Part shown: positions 5,833 through 5,997 of the stretch, one piece after another
How the letters are laid out: every line of letters starts with the position of its first letter
Numbering within the stretch: position 1 is the stretch's first letter
Source of the DNA: an uncultured Pseudomonadales bacterium
GTDB lineage: Bacteria > Pseudomonadota > Gammaproteobacteria > Pseudomonadales > Porticoccaceae
Length of the DNA: 5,997 nucleotides
Assembly (NCBI GenBank): GCA_905478725.1
Contig: CAJQJT010000117.1
Coordinates: 1-5,997, forward strand
Direction of reading: 5' to 3'
Program-made: the position numbers and the translations under genes
Notes under the pieces: generated by a model
What the model saw: only the letters and a program-made list of their open reading frames with translations
Told to the model about the DNA's origin: nothing
The model's database searches: none

Positions 5833-5997
5833 ATGAGTATACCCACCGCACGTCAGCCTCTCGCTGGCTTAGAAGTTATCGAGCTGTCTAATATGATTAC
5901 CTGTTCTCTGGCTGCCATGACTATGGCCGCTCAGGGTGCAACGGTGATTAAGGTCGAACCTCCGCTGCGCGGCGATCAAATGCGTCCCCTGGGAACA
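5833..5997 (+). CDS. CaiB/BaiF-type (class III) CoA-transferase, N-terminal part
   Basis: The first 55 codons are present and the gene continues beyond the right edge. The start fits the family: PLAGLEVIELSN (9-20) matches the conserved opening beta strand, and GATVIKVEPP (35-44) followed by RGDQMR (46-51) is the classic class III motif with the Rossmann-like N-terminal fold. These enzymes move CoA between an acyl-CoA donor and a carboxylic acid acceptor in the cytoplasm (for example carnitine, bile acid, formate/oxalate, 2-methylacyl-CoA or DMSP metabolism). The catalytic Asp lies further on, outside the window. The region where family members vary by substrate is also missing, so the substrate is unknown. 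ATG at 5833 has AAGAG seven bases upstream. The divergent MFS gene is a candidate uptake partner. Confidence 0.9.
   Translation, partial: MSIPTARQPLAGLEVIELSNMITCSLAAMTMAAQGATVIKVEPPLRGDQMRPLGT

Noticed and set aside
5663..5851. 62-codon open frame on the minus strand
   Set aside because: Covers the promoter region and runs into the CoA-transferase start. Its Phe/Tyr-rich stretch comes from the A-rich leader, and it has no family features.

Overview
The window looks like a chromosomal segment of a Gram-negative, probably marine gammaproteobacterium. This is inference from three things: base composition in the mid-40s to 50% GC by eye, a lipoprotein signal with a Gram-negative style lipobox, and the mix of a BCCT osmolyte-type transporter, an MFS carrier and a CaiB/BaiF-type CoA-transferase. 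No rRNA, tRNA, CRISPR array, transposase or phage gene is visible. The species cannot be named from the sequence.

Layout from left to right. The first ~56 bases may hold the 3' tail of an upstream gene. A small four-helix membrane protein of unknown function (203-673, +) follows and ends in a possible intrinsic terminator. It converges on a BCCT family transporter (772-2352, -), and a 37-base near-palindromic hairpin lies between the two stop codons. A 336-base noncoding gap then separates the divergently transcribed BCCT gene from a CotH-type kinase-fold lipoprotein (2689-4260, +). That gene converges on an MFS transporter (4361-5635, -). Beyond the MFS gene, and divergent from it, a class III CoA-transferase gene starts at 5833 and runs off the right edge.

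The most striking non-genic element is the gap between the CotH-like gene and the MFS gene. It is filled almost stop codon to stop codon by a 13-bp direct tandem repeat (unit GGATCAAATCGAA): one variant unit, six identical units and a 9-base partial unit. The last copy supplies the stop codon of the MFS gene. This has the form of a minisatellite-like, probably variable-number locus, and no ordinary terminator is visible there. A second, A-rich duplication with the same 13-base period sits just upstream of the CoA-transferase start.

Functionally the window reads as a set of separate transcription units, not one operon. Two are uptake systems (BCCT for a quaternary-ammonium or sulfonium type solute, MFS for an unknown, possibly organic-anion, substrate). 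The CoA-transferase could activate an imported carboxylic acid, and the divergent MFS gene is its natural candidate partner. The CotH-like lipoprotein is predicted to sit on the periplasmic side of a membrane or at the surface. No complete, obviously new multi-gene system is visible; the repeat array and the CotH-like lipoprotein are the items most worth following up.
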